DNA from: Massilia sp. ZL223
Lineage (GTDB): Bacteria > Pseudomonadota > Gammaproteobacteria > Burkholderiales > Burkholderiaceae_D
Reading direction: 5' to 3'
DNA: 64,000 nt
Assembly (NCBI RefSeq): GCF_018119395.1
Contig: NZ_JAGPWD010000003.1
Location: 62,001-126,000, forward strand
Shown piece by piece: positions 24,905 to 33,658 of the stretch (position 1 is its first letter; each line of letters starts with the position of its first letter). The notes below the pieces were generated by a model. That model made no database searches, was not told the DNA's origin, and was given only the letters and a program-made list of their open reading frames with translations. The position numbers were made by a program, and so were the translations under genes.

Positions 24905-25309
24905 CTAGTGGAAATGCACGGTCCGGCCCTCGGGGTCGAAGGCAAGGAAGCGCTCGATGGCGCCGCGGTGGACCGCGTCGACCATCATCCGCAGCGCGCG
25001 CTCGACGTCGTTTTGTTCCGGGGTCCTGTTGTCGCGTCCGGGCAGCGCGGCCACGAACACCATGTCCCAGGGTTGGCCGGTGCGGCGGGATTCGGCCGCC
25101 AGCGCGGCGAAGCTGTCCAGCTCCGCAGGCGCCTTGTCGACGCACATGACCGGCGCCAGGGCGCCGCCGCGCCCGGTCTCGAAGCGCTTCTTCTGGCCGG
25201 GGGAATGGGTCTGCGGCAGCTCGGCCACGGCGAACACGAACAGCAGCCGCTGCGGCTCGTCCTGCGAGCGGGCGGCGGCGAGGAAATCGGAAAAATCTGT
25301 GATCTGCAT
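24905..25309 (-). CDS. Small conserved protein at the end of the nar operon
   Basis: A 134-residue soluble protein, no signal peptide or membrane helix. Recognisable blocks are QRLLFVFAVAELPQTHSPGQ, ALAPVMCVDKAPAELDSFAAL and GQPWDMVFVAALPGR. Homologues in Burkholderiales are often labelled 'ribonucleotide reductase subunit alpha', but nothing here resembles a reductase and I would not use that name. It lies 17 bp after yitT at the end of the long nar transcription unit. Function unknown. Confidence 0.7.
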   Translation of the reverse strand: MQITDFSDFLAAARSQDEPQRLLFVFAVAELPQTHSPGQKKRFETGRGGALAPVMCVDKAPAELDSFAALAAESRRTGQPWDMVFVAALPGRDNRTPEQNDVERALRMMVDAVHRGAIERFLAFDPEGRTVHFH

Positions 25310-25326
25310 GATGGAGAAGCGGCGCG

Positions 25327-25956
25327 TCAGCGCGCGAGATAGCGCCCGGGGCGGTGGTTGATCGCCAGGGACAGGTTGAGGACCGCGGTGCCGGCCAGCG
25401 ACAGCAGCCAGGCGCGCAGCGGAATCACGGCCAGCGACGCCAGCAGGATCATGGCGTCCAGCGCCAGCTGCACCAGGCCGGCGCGCCAGCCGAAGCGCTC
25501 CTGCAGGTAGAGGCACAGGATGTTGAAGCCGCCCAGGCTGGCCTGGTGGCGGAACAGCATCAACAGGCCGACCCCGGCCAGGACCCCGCCCATCAGGGCC
25601 GCGTACAGCGGATGCACGCGCTCCAGCTCCAGGGCGCGCGGCAGCAGCTCGCTGGCGAAGGAGAACAGCAGGACGGCCCCCAGCGTCTTGAGCGTGAAGC
25701 GCCAGCCCAGCTTGCGCAGCGCAAAGGCATAGAAGGGCAGGCTGAGGGCGAAGAAGATCTTGCCGAAGCCGATTCCGGTCGCGTAGTGCAGCAGAAGGCA
25801 CAGGCCAGCCACGCCGCCGGTCACCAGGCCGGCCTTGCCCATCAGCCCGACGCCCAGCGACACCAGCATGGTGCCGGCCACGAGCGCCTGCAGGTCGTCG
25901 AGCACGGAATGCGGCGCCACGGGCGGAACCGGAAGCATCATGTGGGAATGCGCCAT
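25327..25956 (-). CDS. YitT-family inner-membrane protein
   Basis: A 209-residue polytopic protein (about six helices) of the YitT/DUF161 family: LVAGTMLVSLGVGLMGKAGLV, GGVAGLCLLLHYATGIGFGKI and HQASLGGFNILCLYLQERFGW are characteristic. Unlike many YitT proteins it lacks the C-terminal DUF2179 domain. It starts seven bases after the ppi stop and so belongs to the nar transcription unit. Transport substrate unknown; no direct tie to nitrate has been established for the family. Confidence 0.85.
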   Translation of the reverse strand: MAHSHMMLPVPPVAPHSVLDDLQALVAGTMLVSLGVGLMGKAGLVTGGVAGLCLLLHYATGIGFGKIFFALSLPFYAFALRKLGWRFTLKTLGAVLLFSFASELLPRALELERVHPLYAALMGGVLAGVGLLMLFRHQASLGGFNILCLYLQERFGWRAGLVQLALDAMILLASLAVIPLRAWLLSLAGTAVLNLSLAINHRPGRYLAR

Positions 25957-25963
25957 GGGACGC

Positions 25964-26710
25964 CTACTGCACCAGCGGGGTGGAAGCGCCGTCCAGCGTG
26001 ACGCCGCCGATCTCGGCGCGGCCCACCAGCAGCTGCATGTACTGGTGGATGCCGCGCTGCCAGGCCGCCGTGCTCAGGTAGTCGGCGATCTGCGCGTGCA
26101 CGGCGGCGAACGGCAGCAGCCTGCCTTCGACGCGGCGCAGCACCTGCACGATGTGCAGGCCGAAGCGGGTCTCGACCAGGCGCTGGGCCAGTTCGCCTTC
26201 GCCGAGGCGGAACAGTACCTTGTCGAACTCCGGAACGCACTGGCCGCGCGAGAGCTGGCCCAGCTGGCCGCCGACCGCGCCCGAGCTGCAGTTCGAGTAC
26301 TGGCGCGCCAGTTCCTCGAAGCGTCCCGGTTCGGCCTTGAGGGCCTCCAGCACGCCTTCCGCGGTGTCGCGCACCAGCTCCAGCGGCACGCTCGGCGTGA
26401 CCTGGAACAGGATGTGGCGCGCTTCCAGCATCTCGCCGCTGGTGAAGCGCTGAGGATGCTGGCTGTAGAAGCGCGCGCAGGCGGCTTCGTCGGCCGGCGG
26501 CACCCGCACCTCGCGCTCGAACAGCGCCTCGATGAGGGTATCCTCGTCGCTACCGGTTAGCCCCAGCCGGCGGGCTTCCTGCAGCAGCACGGTGCGCAGC
26601 ACGACTTCGTGCACCGTTTCCTTGAGCGGGTTGGCGCTGCCCTGGTGATGCGGCAGTTCCTGCGCGATCGCGCTGTCGTCGATGTCGACGCCGTTGACGG
26701 ACAGTCCCAT
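25964..26710 (-). CDS. Parvulin-type peptidyl-prolyl isomerase of the nar operon
   Basis: A 248-residue protein with a central PpiC rotamase domain (about 118-215: EARHILFQVTPS, GQLGQLSRGQCVPEFDKVLF, TRFGLHIVQVLRR) and helical flanks like NifM/SurA chaperones. No signal peptide is visible, so it works in the cytoplasm. It follows narI by 18 bp. PpiC genes occur after narI in several betaproteobacteria, where they are thought to help fold nitrate reductase subunits. Confidence 0.88.
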   Translation of the reverse strand: MGLSVNGVDIDDSAIAQELPHHQGSANPLKETVHEVVLRTVLLQEARRLGLTGSDEDTLIEALFEREVRVPPADEAACARFYSQHPQRFTSGEMLEARHILFQVTPSVPLELVRDTAEGVLEALKAEPGRFEELARQYSNCSSGAVGGQLGQLSRGQCVPEFDKVLFRLGEGELAQRLVETRFGLHIVQVLRRVEGRLLPFAAVHAQIADYLSTAAWQRGIHQYMQLLVGRAEIGGVTLDGASTPLVQ

Positions 26711-26728
26711 GATAGTCTCCTTGCTCGA

Positions 26729-27412
26729 TTAACGCGGACGGACCAGCTGGAAGGCGCGGCCCAGGTAGGCGACGGCGCCGAAGCCGCTCCACACGTGCAC
26801 CAGGCGGGTGAACGGGAAGATCACGAACAGCGACATGCCCATGAACAGGTGCAGTTTGAACACCAGCGGCGCATCGAGGATGAAATCCGGGGCGTCGCCG
26901 CGGAAGGTCACGACGTGCTGGGCCCACTGCATCAGCTGGACCATGGTGTGGCCGTCGAGGTGGTCGGCCGAGACCACGATGGAGTACAACCCCAGCAGCA
27001 GGGTGGCCAGGATCCACAGCAATACGACCTTGTCCTTGACGCTGGTGACCTTGCGCAGGCGGTCGCTGGCGAAGCGGCGCGCCAGCAGCAGCAGGATGCC
27101 GATCAGGCACAGGCCACCCATGATGCCGCCCGCGATCATCGCGAACAGCTGCTTGGCGCCGTGCGGCACGCCCAGGGTATCCCAGACCCAGACCGGGGTC
27201 AGCAGCCCCACGGCGTGGCCGAAGAATAGGCCGATGATGCCGATGTGGAACAGGGTGCTGCCCAGGCGCAGGCTGCCGCGGTGCAGCACCTGGCTCGATT
27301 CCGACTTCCAGGTGTACTGCTCGCGGTCGAAGCGGATCAGGCTCCCCAGCAGGAAGATCGCCAGCGCGATGTAGGGATAGATCCCGAAGGTGAAGTGGTG
27401 CAGGTAGTTCAT
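26729..27412 (-). CDS. narI: Respiratory nitrate reductase gamma subunit (cytochrome b)
   Basis: A 227-residue membrane subunit with five hydrophobic helices, beginning MNYLHHFTFGIYPYIALAIF. Histidines in helices II and V (LFHIGIIGLFFGHAVG and TRLVHVWSG) bind the two b hemes that take electrons from quinol. It anchors NarGH to the cytoplasmic face. It follows narJ by nine bases and precedes the parvulin gene. Confidence 0.96.
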   Translation of the reverse strand: MNYLHHFTFGIYPYIALAIFLLGSLIRFDREQYTWKSESSQVLHRGSLRLGSTLFHIGIIGLFFGHAVGLLTPVWVWDTLGVPHGAKQLFAMIAGGIMGGLCLIGILLLLARRFASDRLRKVTSVKDKVVLLWILATLLLGLYSIVVSADHLDGHTMVQLMQWAQHVVTFRGDAPDFILDAPLVFKLHLFMGMSLFVIFPFTRLVHVWSGFGAVAYLGRAFQLVRPR

Positions 27413-27421
27413 GGTGGTCTC

Positions 27422-28084
27422 CTAGTGCTGGGCGGCGGCCGCGCGGTGCGTGCCTTTCGGGTAGAAGTTGATCGGCTGCAGGCCGCCGGCCTGGGGCTTG
27501 AGCAGCGGCTCAACGCCGTCCACGCCCGGGCCGAAGGTTTCCAGAGCCTCGTCCATGTCCTTGACCGGCGGCTCGCTGAGCGCCTCGGCCGCGACCGGGC
27601 TGAGTCCCTCCAGCACCTCGAACACGCAGGCGTAGACGCTATCGTTGGCGGACAGCTTGCGGCCGATGTGGGCCAGCACGTGCACCGCGTCGCCCAGCAG
27701 GCGGCCGGCAGCGTCCTCGGTCGGCAGCTGCGACAGGAATTCCAGGAACAGCGGCACGTAGTCGGGCAGCTCGTCGTCCGTCATGGCCAGGCCGTGCTTC
27801 TTGTATTCCTCCATCAGGTCGACCATGGCCTGGCCGCGGTCGCGCGATTCGCCATGGATGTGCTCGAACAGGTGCAGCGAGTGCGAGGGCGTGCGGTCGA
27901 ACGTCTGGACATAGACCTGCTGCAGGGTGATCAGGTCTTCGCGCGCCAGGTGCTCGAACACCGGGCGCAGCACGGCCAGCATGCGCGGGCTGTGTTCGAG
28001 GCCGGCCTCCAGCTCGGGCAGCGCGGCCACCAGCTCGGGTTCGGGGTAGAGCAGCAGGGCCGACAGGATTTGAAAGTGTTGCAT
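27422..28084 (-). CDS. narJ: Nitrate reductase assembly chaperone
   Basis: A 220-residue TorD/NarJ-family chaperone. Blocks include LSALLLYPEPELVAALPELEAG at the start, FDRTPSHSLHLFEHIHGESRDRGQAM and DDELPDYVPLFLEFLSQLP in the middle. NarJ binds the NarG N-terminus and ensures molybdenum cofactor insertion before membrane docking. It lies 26 bp after narH and overlaps nothing. The C-terminal tail is somewhat longer than in E. coli. Confidence 0.96.
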   Translation of the reverse strand: MQHFQILSALLLYPEPELVAALPELEAGLEHSPRMLAVLRPVFEHLAREDLITLQQVYVQTFDRTPSHSLHLFEHIHGESRDRGQAMVDLMEEYKKHGLAMTDDELPDYVPLFLEFLSQLPTEDAAGRLLGDAVHVLAHIGRKLSANDSVYACVFEVLEGLSPVAAEALSEPPVKDMDEALETFGPGVDGVEPLLKPQAGGLQPINFYPKGTHRAAAAQH

Positions 28085-28110
28085 AGTGGTTCCTTAGACG
28101 GTGGCCGGGC

Positions 28111-29667
28111 TTACGCCTGCTCGGCTTCTTTTTTCTTGCGCGACTTGGGCATCGAGACGAAGATCACCGAGCCCTGCTTCTTCTTGCCGAACAGGGAGGC
28201 GTCGCTGACGCCGTCCGAGCAGCCGTTGCCGAACGAGAAACCGCAGGAGCCCTTCTCGTTGAAGCTGTCCTCGGCCATCTCCTTGTGGCTGCTCGGGATC
28301 ACGAAGCGGTCCTCGTAGTTGGCGATGGCCATGATGTGGTACATGTCCTCGACCACCGCCTGGCTCAAGCCCACTTGTTCCAGCACCTTCAGGTCGCCGG
28401 CGCCATCGACCGACTTGGCGCGCATGTAGGCGCGCATCGCCAGCATGCGGTCGAGCGCATGGACCACCGGCGCTTCCTTGCCCGCCGTGAGCAGGTTGGC
28501 CAGGTAGCGCACCGGAATGCGCAGGCTGCGCGTGTCCGGCAGGATGCCGTTCATGCCCATCTTGCCGCTTTCCGCGGCGGCCTGGATCGGCGACAGCGGC
28601 GGGATGTACCAGACCATCGGCAGGGTGCGGTATTCCGGATGCAGCGGGAAGGCGATCTTCCATTCGACCGCCATCTTGTATACCGGCGAGCGCTTTGCCG
28701 ATTCCAGCCAGGCGTCGGGGATGCCCTGGCGCCGCGCCTCCTCGATCACCTTCGGATCGTGCGGATCGAGGAACAGGCCGAGCTGGGCCTCGTACAGGTC
28801 CTGCTCGTCCGCCACCGAGGCCGCGGCCTCGATCTTGTCGGCATCGTAGAGCAGCACGCCCAGGTAGCGGATGCGGCCCACGCAGGTCTCCGAGCACACG
28901 GTCGGCTGGCCGGCCTCGATGCGCGGGTAGCAGAAGGTGCACTTCTCGGCCTTGCCCGAGGACCAGTTGTAGTAGATCTTCTTGTAGGGGCAGCCGGAGA
29001 TGCACATGCGCCAGCCGCGGCACTTGTCCTGGTCGATCAGCACGATGCCGTCGTCCTCGCGCTTGTACACCGAGCCGGAAGGGCAGGACGCCACACAGGC
29101 CGGGTTCAGGCAATGCTCGCACAGGCGCGGCAGGTACATCATGAAGGTGTTCTCGAAGGTCGAGTACATCTCCTTCTGCACGTTGTCGAACAGCTTGTCC
29201 TTGCTGCGCTTGGCGAATTCGCCGCCCAGGTCGTCCTCCCAGTTCGGGCCCCACTCGATCTTGTCCATCTTCTTGCCGGTCAGGACCGAGATCGGGCGCG
29301 CGGTCGGCGGGGTTTCCGACAGCGGCGCGTTCTGCAGGCGCTCGTAGTCGTAGGTGAAGGGCTCGTAGTACTCGTCGATCGTCGGCAGGTTGGGGTTGGC
29401 GAAGATGTTCGCCAGGATCTTCAGGCGCGAACCCTGGCGCGGCTCGATCTTGCCCGACGGGAGGCGCTTCCAGCCGCCGTTCCACTTGTCCTGGTTTTCC
29501 CATTCCTTCGGATAGCCGATGCCCGGCTTGGTCTCGACGTTGTTGAACCACGCGTACTCGACGCCGTCGCGGCTGGTCCAGACGTTCTTGCAGGTCACCG
29601 AACAGGTGTGGCAACCGATGCACTTGTCCAGATTTAACACCATGCCGATTTGTGCTCTGATCTTCAT
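28111..29667 (-). CDS. narH: Respiratory nitrate reductase beta subunit (Fe-S protein)
   Basis: A 518-residue electron-transfer subunit with four cysteine clusters: C16-x2-C-x2-C-x3-C (CIGCHTCSVTCKNVW), then CEHCLNPACVASCPSG, CRGWRMCISGCPYKK, and CTFCYPRIEAGQP with CSETC. The Trp in CRGWRMC marks the 3Fe-4S cluster, as in E. coli NarH. It relays electrons from NarI hemes to NarG. It follows narG by 19 bp. Confidence 0.97.
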   Translation of the reverse strand: MKIRAQIGMVLNLDKCIGCHTCSVTCKNVWTSRDGVEYAWFNNVETKPGIGYPKEWENQDKWNGGWKRLPSGKIEPRQGSRLKILANIFANPNLPTIDEYYEPFTYDYERLQNAPLSETPPTARPISVLTGKKMDKIEWGPNWEDDLGGEFAKRSKDKLFDNVQKEMYSTFENTFMMYLPRLCEHCLNPACVASCPSGSVYKREDDGIVLIDQDKCRGWRMCISGCPYKKIYYNWSSGKAEKCTFCYPRIEAGQPTVCSETCVGRIRYLGVLLYDADKIEAAASVADEQDLYEAQLGLFLDPHDPKVIEEARRQGIPDAWLESAKRSPVYKMAVEWKIAFPLHPEYRTLPMVWYIPPLSPIQAAAESGKMGMNGILPDTRSLRIPVRYLANLLTAGKEAPVVHALDRMLAMRAYMRAKSVDGAGDLKVLEQVGLSQAVVEDMYHIMAIANYEDRFVIPSSHKEMAEDSFNEKGSCGFSFGNGCSDGVSDASLFGKKKQGSVIFVSMPKSRKKKEAEQA

Positions 29668-29686
29668 ATTGACTCCTGATTGATTC

Positions 29687-32600
29687 TCATGCGCCCTTGG
29701 GCGACGGCGCGAGGGCGATGGCGGGCTCGGTCTCGGCCGCCTTGGCCGGCTTCCTCGCCGCGTTCACCGCGCGCAGCGGACCCTGGCCGGTCTTCACATC
29801 GCCGTTCGGGCGCGACTCGTCGCGCGCGCCTTCCATCCAGTCGATGTCGCGCATCTTGCGCACCAGGACGAACTCGTCGCGGTTCGAACCCACCGTCCCG
29901 TAGTAGTTGAAGCCGTAGGACAGCTGGGCGTAGCCGCCGATCATGTGGGTCGGCTTGGTCACGGCGCGGGTCACCGAGTTGTGGATGCCGCCGCGTTTCT
30001 TCGAGGTCTCGGCGCCCGGCACGTTCACGATCTTTTCCTGGGCGTGGTACATCAGGGTCATGCCTTCCGGTACGCGCTGGCTGACCACGGCGCGGGCGGT
30101 CAGGGTGCCGTTCACGTTGAACACCTCGATCCAGTCGTTGTCCTCGATCCCGGCCGCTTTGGCGTCGATCTCGGACAGCCACACGTGGGGGCCGCCGCGC
30201 GACAGGGTCAGCATGCGCAGGTTGTCCGAATAGGTCGAGTGGATGCCCCATTTCTGGTGCGGGGTGATCCAGTTCAGCGCGATCTCCTTGTTGCCGTTCG
30301 GGCGGGCGTTCAGCATCGCCTCGGTGGTCTTGGTGTTGATCGCGGCCTTGTACACGCACAGGCCCTCGCCGAAGTCGCGCATCCAGGCGTGGTCCTGGTA
30401 GAACTGCTGGCGGCCGGTGAGGGTGCGCCATGGGATCAGTTCATGCACATTGGTGTAGCAGGCGTTGTAGCTGACTTCCTCGCTCTCCAGGCCCGACCAG
30501 GTGGGCGAGGAGATGATCTTGCGCGGCTGGGCCTGGACGTCGCGGAAACGCACGCTGTCGTGCTCGCGCGGGATCGCCAGGTGGGTGTGGTCGCGGCCCG
30601 TGATCTTCGACAGGGCATCCCAGGCCTTGACGGCCACGTGGCCGTTGGTCTCGGGCGCCAGCGACAGGATCATCTCGGCGGCGTCGATCGCCGTGTCCAG
30701 GCGCGGCTGGCCCTTGGACACGCCTTCCTCGAGCACGGTGCGGTTGATGCCGCGTAGGATCTCGACTTCGTGCCCGGTCTTCCAGCCGATGCCCTTGCCG
30801 CCGTTGCCCACTTTCTCGAGCAGCGGGCCGACCGAGGTGTATTTCTTGTAGACGTCGGCGAAGTTGCGCTCGACGACGGTCATGGCCGGCATGGTCTTGC
30901 CCGGGATCGGCTCGCACTCGCCGGCGCGCCAGTCCTTGGGATCGAAAGGCTGGCCCAGTTCGCCCGGGGTGTCGTGCATCAGCGGGGTCAGCACCAGGTC
31001 CTTGCCCGTGCCCAGGTAGGCGCCGCCGATTTCCGAGAACTTGGCGGCGATGCCCTTGTAGATCTCCCAGTCCGATTTCGACTGCCACAGCGGCTGCACG
31101 GCTTCCGACAGCGGGTGGATGAAGGGGTGCATGTCGGAGGTGTTGAGGTCGTCCTTCTCGTACCAGGTGGCGGTCGGCAGCACGATGTCGCCGTACAGGC
31201 AGGTGGTGGACATGCGGAAATCCAGCACCACCAGCAGGTCGAGCTTGCCCTCGGCGGCCGGGCGCACCTTGATGTCGCGCGGCTTGATGCACTCGTCCTC
31301 GTCGCTCATCAGGGCGTTCTGGGTGCCCAGCAGGTACTTCAGGAAGTATTCGTGGCCCTTGCCCGAGCTCCCCAGGATGTTGGAACGCCACACGAACATA
31401 TTGCGCGGGAAGTTGACGGGGTTGTCCGGGTCGTCGCAGGAGAAGTTCAGCTTGCCGGCCTTGATCTGCTCGACGGCGTACTTGACCGGGTCCTGGCCCG
31501 CGGCTTCGGCCGCGCGCACCACCTCGAGCGGATTGGTCTCGAGCTGGGGCGCCGAAGGCAGCCAGCCCATGCGCTCGGCCTTGGCGTTGAAGTCGATCAG
31601 GGACATTTCGCCCAGTTCGCCGTCGGCGGTGGGGCAGAGGATCTCGTCGGTGTGCAGCTTCTCGTGGCGCCACTGGCTGGTATGCGCGTAGAAGAAGGAG
31701 GTCGAGTTCATCTGGCGCGACGGGCGGTTCCAGTCGAGCGCGAAGGCGAGCGGGGTCCAGCCAGTCTGGGGACGCAGCTTTTCCTGGCCCACGTAGTGGG
31801 CCCAGCCGCCGCCGCTCTGGCCGATGCAGCCGCACATCATCAGCATGTTGATGATGCCGCGGTAGGTCATGTCCATGTGGTACCAGTGGTTCAGCGCGGC
31901 GCCGACGATGACCATCGACTTGCCCTTGGTGCGGTCGGCGTTGTCGGCGAACTCGCGCGCCACGGTGATCACGTCGGCGGCCTTGACGCCGGTGTGCTTG
32001 ACCTGCCAGGCCGGGGTATAGGGAACGTCGTCCTCGTAGCTCTTCGCCGCGTTCGGGCAGATGCCGCGGTCGACGCCGTAGTTGGCCATCGAGAGGTCGA
32101 ACACGGTGGTGACCAGGGCTTCGCTGCCGTCGGCCAGGGTGATTCTCTTTACCGGCACGTTGCGCAGCAGGAGGTCGTCGGCGTCCTTGCCGCCGAAGTA
32201 GGGGAAGCCGACCGGGACCACGCCGTCGTTGGCTTCGATCAGGGACAACTGCGGGTCGATGGCGGCGCCGCTCGTGCCTTCCTTCTGCTCCAGGTTCCAC
32301 TTGCCGGATTCGCCCCAGCGGAAGCCGATCGAGCCGCTCGGCGCGACGATGCGGCCGCTTGCCTGGTCGAGCACCAGGGTCTTCCATTCCGGATTGTTGG
32401 ACTCGTCCAGGCTGTTCGCCAGGTGGGAGGCGCGCAGGAAGTAGTCGGGCACCAGGGTGCCGTCGCGCTCCTTGAGCAGGACCAGCATCGGGAAGTCGGT
32501 GTACTGCTTGGCGTAGGCGTTGAAATAGGCCGACTTGCCGCTGGCGTGGTACTCCTTCATGATCACATGGCCCATGGCCATCGCCAGCGCGGCGTCGGTG

Positions 32601-33499
32601 CCCTGCTTGGGCGCCAGCCAGATGTCGCCGAACTTGGCCATCTCGCCGAAGTCCGAGGACACGGCAACGGTCTTGGTGCCCTTGTAGCGCACCTCGGTGT
32701 AGAAGTGGGCGTCGGGAGTGCGGGTCATCGGCACGTTCGAGCCCCACACCATCAGGTAGGTCGAGTTGTACCAGTCGGCCGACTCCGGCACGTCGGTCTG
32801 TTCGCCCCAGACCTGCGGGCTGGACGGCGGCAGGTCGCAGTACCAGTCGTAGAAGCTCATGGCGACGCCGCCGATCAGGCTCAGGTAGCGGGTGCCGGCG
32901 GCGTAGCTGACCATCGACATGGCCGGGATCGGCGAGAAGCCGATGATGCGGTCCGGGCCGTACTTCTTGATGGTGAAGGCGTTGGCGGCGGCGATGATCT
33001 CGTTGACCTCGTCCCAGCTGGCGCGCACGAAGCCGCCCTGGCCACGCACCGATTTATAGCTGCGGGCGCGTTCCGGGTCCTGGCTGATGTATTCCCAGGC
33101 CCCGACCGGATCGCGGGTGATGCGCGCCTCGCGCCACATCTGCATCAGGCGGCCGCGCACCATCGGGTGCTTGACGCGCTGGGCCGAATACACGTACCAG
33201 GAATAGCTGGCGCCGCGCGGGCAGCCGCGCGGCTCATGGTTGGGCAGGTCGGGGCGGGTGCGCGGGTAGTCGGTCTGCTGGGTTTCCCAGGTGATCAGGC
33301 CGTTCTTGACGTAGACCTTCCAGCTGCACGAGCCGGTGCAGTTGACGCCGTGAGTCGAACGCACGATCTTGTCGTGCTGCCAGCGCTGGCGGTAAGCGTT
33401 TTCCCAGGTACGGTCCTCCTGGACGACGGCGCCGTGGCCGTTCGAAAAGGTTTGCTTGGGGGTGCCGAAGAACTTCAGGCGGTCCAAAAAGTGGCTCAT
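29687..33499 (-). CDS. narG: Respiratory nitrate reductase alpha subunit (molybdoenzyme)
   Basis: A 1270-residue catalytic subunit, normal length. H50 with C54 and C58 (STHGVNCTGSCSW) and the later Cys of RGCPRG bind the FS0 cluster; the Asp in PESADWYNS is the molybdenum ligand; GSNVPMTRTPDAHF lines the active site. It reduces nitrate to nitrite at the cytoplasmic face with bis-MGD cofactor. It is preceded by a 155-bp gap after narK2 with CTAG-triad element B, so narG probably has its own nitrate-responsive promoter besides read-through from narK1-narK2. Confidence 0.97.
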   Translation of the reverse strand: MSHFLDRLKFFGTPKQTFSNGHGAVVQEDRTWENAYRQRWQHDKIVRSTHGVNCTGSCSWKVYVKNGLITWETQQTDYPRTRPDLPNHEPRGCPRGASYSWYVYSAQRVKHPMVRGRLMQMWREARITRDPVGAWEYISQDPERARSYKSVRGQGGFVRASWDEVNEIIAAANAFTIKKYGPDRIIGFSPIPAMSMVSYAAGTRYLSLIGGVAMSFYDWYCDLPPSSPQVWGEQTDVPESADWYNSTYLMVWGSNVPMTRTPDAHFYTEVRYKGTKTVAVSSDFGEMAKFGDIWLAPKQGTDAALAMAMGHVIMKEYHASGKSAYFNAYAKQYTDFPMLVLLKERDGTLVPDYFLRASHLANSLDESNNPEWKTLVLDQASGRIVAPSGSIGFRWGESGKWNLEQKEGTSGAAIDPQLSLIEANDGVVPVGFPYFGGKDADDLLLRNVPVKRITLADGSEALVTTVFDLSMANYGVDRGICPNAAKSYEDDVPYTPAWQVKHTGVKAADVITVAREFADNADRTKGKSMVIVGAALNHWYHMDMTYRGIINMLMMCGCIGQSGGGWAHYVGQEKLRPQTGWTPLAFALDWNRPSRQMNSTSFFYAHTSQWRHEKLHTDEILCPTADGELGEMSLIDFNAKAERMGWLPSAPQLETNPLEVVRAAEAAGQDPVKYAVEQIKAGKLNFSCDDPDNPVNFPRNMFVWRSNILGSSGKGHEYFLKYLLGTQNALMSDEDECIKPRDIKVRPAAEGKLDLLVVLDFRMSTTCLYGDIVLPTATWYEKDDLNTSDMHPFIHPLSEAVQPLWQSKSDWEIYKGIAAKFSEIGGAYLGTGKDLVLTPLMHDTPGELGQPFDPKDWRAGECEPIPGKTMPAMTVVERNFADVYKKYTSVGPLLEKVGNGGKGIGWKTGHEVEILRGINRTVLEEGVSKGQPRLDTAIDAAEMILSLAPETNGHVAVKAWDALSKITGRDHTHLAIPREHDSVRFRDVQAQPRKIISSPTWSGLESEEVSYNACYTNVHELIPWRTLTGRQQFYQDHAWMRDFGEGLCVYKAAINTKTTEAMLNARPNGNKEIALNWITPHQKWGIHSTYSDNLRMLTLSRGGPHVWLSEIDAKAAGIEDNDWIEVFNVNGTLTARAVVSQRVPEGMTLMYHAQEKIVNVPGAETSKKRGGIHNSVTRAVTKPTHMIGGYAQLSYGFNYYGTVGSNRDEFVLVRKMRDIDWMEGARDESRPNGDVKTGQGPLRAVNAARKPAKAAETEPAIALAPSPKGA

Positions 33500-33628
33500 G
33501 ATTTCTCCATCGGTGCGCCCGCCAGGGGGCGGGGCGCATTCAGAATTACGGTGCGTGCAGCTGGAGCCAGTGTAGGATCCGGGCTTCCGGTTGAGTATTC
33601 GCAGGAAGTCGGTCCCGGTCCCGCATTG

Positions 33629-33658
33629 GGACTAGGCCGACTAGTCATTTGGAACTAG
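33629..33658. promoter_or_regulatory. CTAG-triad element B (narG)
   Basis: CTAG tetramers start at 33632, 33641 and 33655, with spacing 9 and 14 exactly as in element A. The right half is CTAGTCATTTGGAACTAG. It lies about 130-160 bp before the narG start; its right end overlaps the narK2 stop codon. Candidate NarL operator. Confidence 0.6.

Noticed and set aside
24905..25309. Calling the small protein a ribonucleotide reductase alpha subunit
   Set aside because: At 134 residues it has none of the catalytic cysteines or loops of a reductase; the label seems to be a propagated error.
28094..29623. Second long minus-strand frame within narH
   Set aside because: Out-of-frame shadow of narH, Arg/Gly/Pro-rich and without the cysteine clusters.
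33590..33610. TTGAG-N4-CGCAG upstream of narG as an FNR box
   Set aside because: A similar TTGAG-N4-CGCGA occurs before narK1, but both miss key bases of the right arm; too weak to list as sites.
30770..33658. Very long open frame opposite narG
   Set aside because: Shadow of narG; composition rich in Val, Ala, His and Gln with no recognisable domain.
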